A stretch of DNA of 13,164 nucleotides. It comes from an uncultured Bacilli bacterium. Its GTDB lineage: Bacteria > Bacillota_I > Bacilli_A > RF39 > UBA660. The stretch covers positions 1 through 13,164 of the forward strand of contig CALVRP010000044.1 in NCBI GenBank assembly GCA_944358665.1, written 5' to 3'. Below are positions 12,839-13,164 of this stretch, piece by piece. The notes beneath the pieces are model-generated. The model had not been told where the DNA came from and searched no databases. It saw nothing but the letters and a program-made list of their open reading frames with translations. The position numbers and the translations under genes were made by a program. The first letter of the stretch is position 1, and every line of letters begins with the position of its first letter.

Positions 12839-13164
12839 CTAATGGTAAAATAACTTTAACTAAAGTATATTCTCCCTCTTTAGAATCATATATAAGTTTT
12901 CCATCATGAGCCATAATAATTTCATTTGAAAGAGAAACACCTAATCCGGTCCCCCTTACCTTAGTTGTATAAAAAGCTTCTTTTATATATTTCATATCTT
13001 CTTTAGAAATACCGTTACCTGTATCTTTGATATTAATACATACTTTATCATTTTTAACTTCTTCCCATAAAGTAATCTCCCCTTTATCGTCAATAGCTTC
13101 AATACTATTTTTAAAAATGTTTAAAAATACTTGAGTTAATCTATTATAATCACCATTAATATAA
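12822..13164 (-). CDS. sensor histidine kinase, C-terminal ATPase domain (partial)
   Basis: The last 113 residues of a histidine kinase; the rest lies right of the window. All ATP-binding boxes are present in order: N box NRLTQVFLNIFKNSIEAI, G1 box IKDTGNGIS, F box EAFYTTK and G2 box GTGLGVSLS, ending with VKVILPLEKVGD and a TAA at 12824-12822. The NRLTQVFLNIFKNSIEAI form is like that of the PAS-type sporulation kinases (KinA/KinB/KinC group), which would suit a spore former, but without the sensor and His-box regions this is only a hint. It would autophosphorylate with ATP and pass phosphate to a response regulator not seen here. Confidence 0.9.
   Translation of the reverse strand, partial: YINGDYNRLTQVFLNIFKNSIEAIDDKGEITLWEEVKNDKVCINIKDTGNGISKEDMKYIKEAFYTTKVRGTGLGVSLSNEIIMAHDGKLIYDSKEGEYTLVKVILPLEKVGD

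Overview
The window looks like a low-GC, spore-forming Firmicute of the Bacilli, perhaps one of the uncultured gut lineages close to the Mollicutes; the lineage guess is inference. Support: strongly AT-rich DNA with standard stop use, sigma-A promoters with extended -10 elements, strong AGGAGG ribosome-binding sites, a tyrosyl T-box leader, an L20 leader on infC-rpmI-rplT, and a spore germination protease (gpr) divergent from rpsT, an arrangement also known in Bacillus.

Left end (1-320): a 26-residue membrane peptide faces a convergent antisense transcript with its own promoter and terminator. This looks like a type I toxin-antitoxin locus. From 399 to 2113 a leftward operon carries rnhB, an unknown 74-residue protein and a membrane protein with a C-terminal zinc ribbon. 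From 2182 to 3738 a HAD-type phosphatase and a DgkB-like lipid kinase diverge from back-to-back promoters.

Translation block (3765-8986), all leftward: a Tyr T-box leader drives a HAD hydrolase, deoC, tyrS and a 300-residue unknown protein. A separate promoter and L20 leader then drive infC (likely ATC start), rpmI and rplT. The rplT product carries an unusual C-terminal extension resembling the Rho N-terminal/SAP-like fold.

Right part (9174-13164): a GtrA-family membrane protein, an orphan prepilin-like protein, a small XRE regulator behind a repeated operator, gpr, rpsT, a membrane-anchored transglutaminase-like protein, and the C-terminal ATPase domain of a histidine kinase cut by the window edge.

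The genes are compactly arranged. Several ribosome-binding sites lie inside the previous gene's last codons, and three terminator hairpins (rplT, rpsT, transglutaminase) are built from the final codons of the gene they end. No CRISPR array, tRNA, rRNA or insertion sequence was seen.
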